A stretch of DNA of 28,917 nt, from the NCBI GenBank assembly GCA_934132915.1, contig CAKPAK010000007.1, forward strand, positions 1 through 28,917. The letters are read 5' to 3'. Source of the DNA: an uncultured Bacilli bacterium (GTDB lineage Bacteria; Bacillota_I; Bacilli_A; RF39; UBA660). The first letter of the stretch is position 1. Each line of letters begins with the position of its first letter. Below the pieces are notes generated by a model, which made no database searches, was not told where the DNA came from, and worked only from the letters and a program-made list of their open reading frames with translations. Positions 26,547 to 28,917 of this stretch are shown in pieces. The position numbers and the translations under genes are program-made.

Positions 26547-28469
26547 ATGAGTAATTTATTAAAAGATAATAAAGAAATTATGAAATATTGGGATTATGAA
26601 AAAAATGATAATGATCTACTAAATAAAATAACAATTGGAAGTCAAAAATTAGTTTGGTGGAAATGTGAAAAGCAACACTCATATCAACAAATTGTGAGAT
26701 CCAAAACAAAAGGAGTGGGATGCCCAATTTGTTCTAATAAACTTATTGTAAAGGGCATTAATGATTTAGCAACAACAAATCCAGAATTATTACAAGAATG
26801 GGATTATAGTCTAAATAATGTAAAACCTAATCAAATTAGCAAAGGATCAGAAAAAAAAGTCTGGTGGAAATGCAATAAATGTGGAGAATCATATGAATCG
26901 TTTTTATATGCAAAAGAAAAAAATAAGGGGTGTCCTTTTTGCAGTAATAAAAAAATAAAACAAGGATTAAATGATATATTTACATTGAAACCAAATTGGA
27001 AAAAATACTGGAACTTTGAATTGAATAAATTATCAGGAATTGATCCTTATAAACTCTCTGTAAATAGTCATACTAAAGTTAATTGGATATGCAGTAAATG
27101 TAACAAAAAATTTGTTAGAGCATTATCAAAAACTAAAGATACTATATTATGTAATAAATGTTCTACTGACAATGCTATAAATAAGAGAATTAACACTTTA
27201 ATAATCCAAAATGGAAATTTAAAAGAAAAATATCCATTTTTAATACAAGAATGGGATTATAATAAAAATAAAATATTGCCAGAAAATGTTACACCTAGCT
27301 CATCGCAAAAAGTGTGGTGGATTTGCGAAAATGGACATTCTTATAAAACTAGTATTTCGCATAAAATTAACGGAAGAGGATGCCCAAAATGTTCAAAAGA
27401 AAAAAGCATATCATTTCCAGAAAAAGCAATAGTTTATTATTTGAATAAGGTAGATAATCAAATAATTGAAAGCTATCAACCAACATTTTTGAATGGTAAA
27501 GAAATAGATATTTATATAAAAAATAAAAATATAGGGATTGAATATGATGGTGCAAATTGGCATAAAGATATAGATAGAGATATAGAAAAAAATAAATTAT
27601 GTTATGAAAATAATCTCACTTTATATAGAATAAGAGAAAAAAATTGTCCATTATTAAATAGTTCTTCAAAAGATATATGTGTAGAAACAAATGATAACTA
27701 TAAAATTCTTGATAAAACAATTTACGAGTTAATTAAAAATATTTACAATAAAGAAGTTTATGTTAATATCAATAATGATAGAATGGAAATTTTAAAATTA
27801 GTTTCGTTTACTATAAAGCAAAAATCATTAGAAGTACTCTATCCTGAAATAGCAAAAGAATGGAATTATGAAAAAAACAAGGGATTATTACCATCACAAT
27901 TTTATGCAACATCTTCAAGAAAAGTGTGGTGGATTTGCAAAAATAATCACGAGTATGAATGCACAATAAGTCATAGAACTATTGACAATAATAATTGTCC
28001 ATATTGTTCTAATCAGAAAATATTAAAAGGATATAATGATTTAGCAACTACAAATCCAGATTTATTACAAGAATGGGATTATAGTCTAAATAATAAGTTA
28101 GGTATTTATCCTGATTGTGTATTTAGTGGAAGTCATAAAAAGGTATGGTGGATTTGTAATAATAAACACGAATGGAAAGCAAGCATTTCAAATAAATCAA
28201 AAGGAAGAGGATGTCCAATTTGTTCTAATAAGATCATTATAAAAGGAATAAATGATTTATCTTCTACACATAAAAAAATATTAAATATGTGGGATTATAA
28301 TAAAAATAATAAACAAGGACTTTTTCCAGAAAATTATTCTTATGGTAGTTCAAAAAAAGTATTTTGGCTATGTCCAAAATGTGGTAATAGCTGGATTCAA
28401 AGAATTAATCATATTACTAATGGGATAGGTTGCCCTAATTGTCATTATAATATATTAAAAGATGATTAG
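26547..28469 (+). CDS. Seven-repeat zinc-ribbon protein with VSR-like nuclease core
   Basis: This 640-residue protein has four N-terminal and three C-terminal treble-clef zinc-ribbon repeats (PF14311-like; EWDY, then KVWWIC, then GCPxC) around a nuclease-like core. Zinc ligands are intact in every repeat: C40/H44/C59/C62, C109/C112/C129/C132, C182/C185/C202/C205, C260/H264/C279/C282, C464/H468/C484/C487, C537/H541/C556/C559 and C609/C612/C629/C632. The core (about 288-400) shows E292 (FPEKAIVYYL), D321 (KEIDIYI), and E332, D334 and H339 in IGIEYDGANWHKD, followed by NLTLYRIRE, as in VSR/restriction-type folds. It probably binds and cuts nucleic acid. The start has AGGTGG four bases upstream. 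Its stop overlaps the convergent gene by four bases. Confidence 0.88.
   Translation: MSNLLKDNKEIMKYWDYEKNDNDLLNKITIGSQKLVWWKCEKQHSYQQIVRSKTKGVGCPICSNKLIVKGINDLATTNPELLQEWDYSLNNVKPNQISKGSEKKVWWKCNKCGESYESFLYAKEKNKGCPFCSNKKIKQGLNDIFTLKPNWKKYWNFELNKLSGIDPYKLSVNSHTKVNWICSKCNKKFVRALSKTKDTILCNKCSTDNAINKRINTLIIQNGNLKEKYPFLIQEWDYNKNKILPENVTPSSSQKVWWICENGHSYKTSISHKINGRGCPKCSKEKSISFPEKAIVYYLNKVDNQIIESYQPTFLNGKEIDIYIKNKNIGIEYDGANWHKDIDRDIEKNKLCYENNLTLYRIREKNCPLLNSSSKDICVETNDNYKILDKTIYELIKNIYNKEVYVNINNDRMEILKLVSFTIKQKSLEVLYPEIAKEWNYEKNKGLLPSQFYATSSRKVWWICKNNHEYECTISHRTIDNNNCPYCSNQKILKGYNDLATTNPDLLQEWDYSLNNKLGIYPDCVFSGSHKKVWWICNNKHEWKASISNKSKGRGCPICSNKIIIKGINDLSSTHKKILNMWDYNKNNKQGLFPENYSYGSSKKVFWLCPKCGNSWIQRINHITNGIGCPNCHYNILKDD
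26760..28094 (+). repeat. Near-identical 60-bp internal DNA repeat in the zinc-ribbon gene
   Basis: The segment 26760-26819 (entering repeat 2) and 28035-28094 (entering repeat 6) are identical at 58 of 60 positions. Flanking zinc-knuckle codons are also similar at 26719 and 28210. The coordinates given span both copies; the sequence between them is not part of the repeat. Confidence 0.85.
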
Positions 28470-28494
28470 ATTTCTATATCATAATCATCTTTTT
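28457..28494. terminator. Shared bidirectional terminator spanning both stop codons
   Basis: AAAAGATGATTA (28457-28468) pairs perfectly with TAATCATCTTTT (28482-28493), a 12-bp stem with a 13-base loop. T tracts are available on both strands. The stop codons of the two convergent genes overlap at 28466-28469 at the top of the left arm. Confidence 0.88.
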
Positions 28495-28917
28495 CTTTAC
28501 CTAAATCATGTTCCTTGCTAAATTTATAAGTATCATTTAATTCTTTAACTGTATCATCTTCAATAATGCTATGTTTGTATAAATCTCTTGAAAAATCACG
28601 ATATTTATCTCTATCTTTTCTATTAAATAATCTATTTTTTATAAATTTAATAAGTCTTATAAACTTATTTTTAAAATAGTTAAGTTCTGCAAATAAAGAA
28701 TTATTTTCTTCTTTTAATTCATCGATTTCATTATCTTTTAACTTATTTTTTTCAGTAAGACTTTTAACTCGTAATTCTAATGCCTCATTATTTTCAGTAA
28801 GTATTTTTATTTTTTTACTGTTTTCTTTAATATTAGAGTCAACATTTGTAAGAGTTGTTGATAATTTTTGAATATTCTTATATTCTTTATTTGTATTTTC
28901 TACTTGGCTGATAAAAC
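28466..28917 (-). CDS. Coiled-coil C-terminal fragment, possibly a MobV-type relaxase (5' end outside window)
   Basis: On the minus strand an open frame runs from the window edge to a TAA at 28468-28466, about 150 residues with no start required inside. It contains a long heptad-patterned coiled coil (LTENNEALELRVKSL, KDNEIDELKEENNSLFAEL), then a basic amphipathic segment (NKFIRLIKFIKNRLF), then a charged tail (YRDFSRDLYKHSIIEDD, ending YDIEI). This coiled coil followed by a basic helix and an acidic tail resembles the C-termini of MobV/Pre plasmid recombination proteins, but the catalytic N-terminus is not in the window, so the identity is tentative. The coding sequence itself is well supported by the uninterrupted frame and the shared terminator. 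Confidence 0.6.
   Translation of the reverse strand, partial: FISQVENTNKEYKNIQKLSTTLTNVDSNIKENSKKIKILTENNEALELRVKSLTEKNKLKDNEIDELKEENNSLFAELNYFKNKFIRLIKFIKNRLFNRKDRDKYRDFSRDLYKHSIIEDDTVKELNDTYKFSKEHDLGKEKDDYDIEI

Noticed and set aside
23692..28917. Insertion sequence or attachment site bounding the accessory region
   Set aside because: I could not find a transposase, terminal inverted repeats, or a tRNA gene or direct repeat serving as an attachment site within the window.

Overview
The window is a very AT-rich chromosomal segment of a low-GC Gram-positive (Bacillota-type) bacterium. I infer an uncultured gut Bacilli/Erysipelotrichia- or Mollicutes-related lineage from the style of RpoB/RpoC, enolase, ClpP and the TGS-type nucleoside kinase. 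The standard bacterial code fits: TGA is used as a stop (for example at 21746-21748 and 26307-26309) and tryptophan is TGG. Promoters are frequently of the extended -10 type (TGnTATAAT), and purine-rich Shine-Dalgarno sites sit 5-8 bases before most starts.

Region 1 (1-7286) is the 3' part of the rpoB-rpoC operon, closed by a terminator whose stem contains the rpoC stop codon. Region 2 (7287-23691) is housekeeping and lineage-specific genes: a BaiN-type flavoprotein overlapping a COG2509-type FAD protein; convergent clpP; a TGS/uridine-kinase-like nucleoside kinase; two small unknown proteins; a minus-strand pair (small multidrug-export family membrane protein plus a transglutaminase-like protein); enolase followed by a second transglutaminase-like protein and mutY; a minus-strand collagen-like protein plus glycosyltransferase operon; a holin-like peptide; a lone 3-hydroxyacyl-CoA dehydrogenase; and a membrane protein.

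Region 3 (23692-28917) looks accessory. It contains a promoter, a structured leader RNA and a terminator in front of a broken PD-(D/E)XK-like gene; a three-hairpin small-RNA candidate on the minus strand; an unrecognised 454-residue protein; a 640-residue protein in which seven zinc-ribbon repeats flank a VSR-like nuclease core; and the coiled-coil end of a protein that may be a MobV-type relaxase. I read this as a small mobile or defence-associated patch, but no integrase, transposase or attachment site is visible.

Two cross-cutting patterns stand out. First, all three convergent gene pairs with opposing ends at 13709, 19291 and 28466 overlap by exactly four bases, with both stop codons lying inside one shared bidirectional terminator hairpin; the rpoC, clpP and 3-hydroxyacyl-CoA dehydrogenase stops also lie within terminator hairpins. 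Second, the collagen-like gene is cotranscribed with a TPR-containing family 2 glycosyltransferase, suggesting a glycosylated surface filament.
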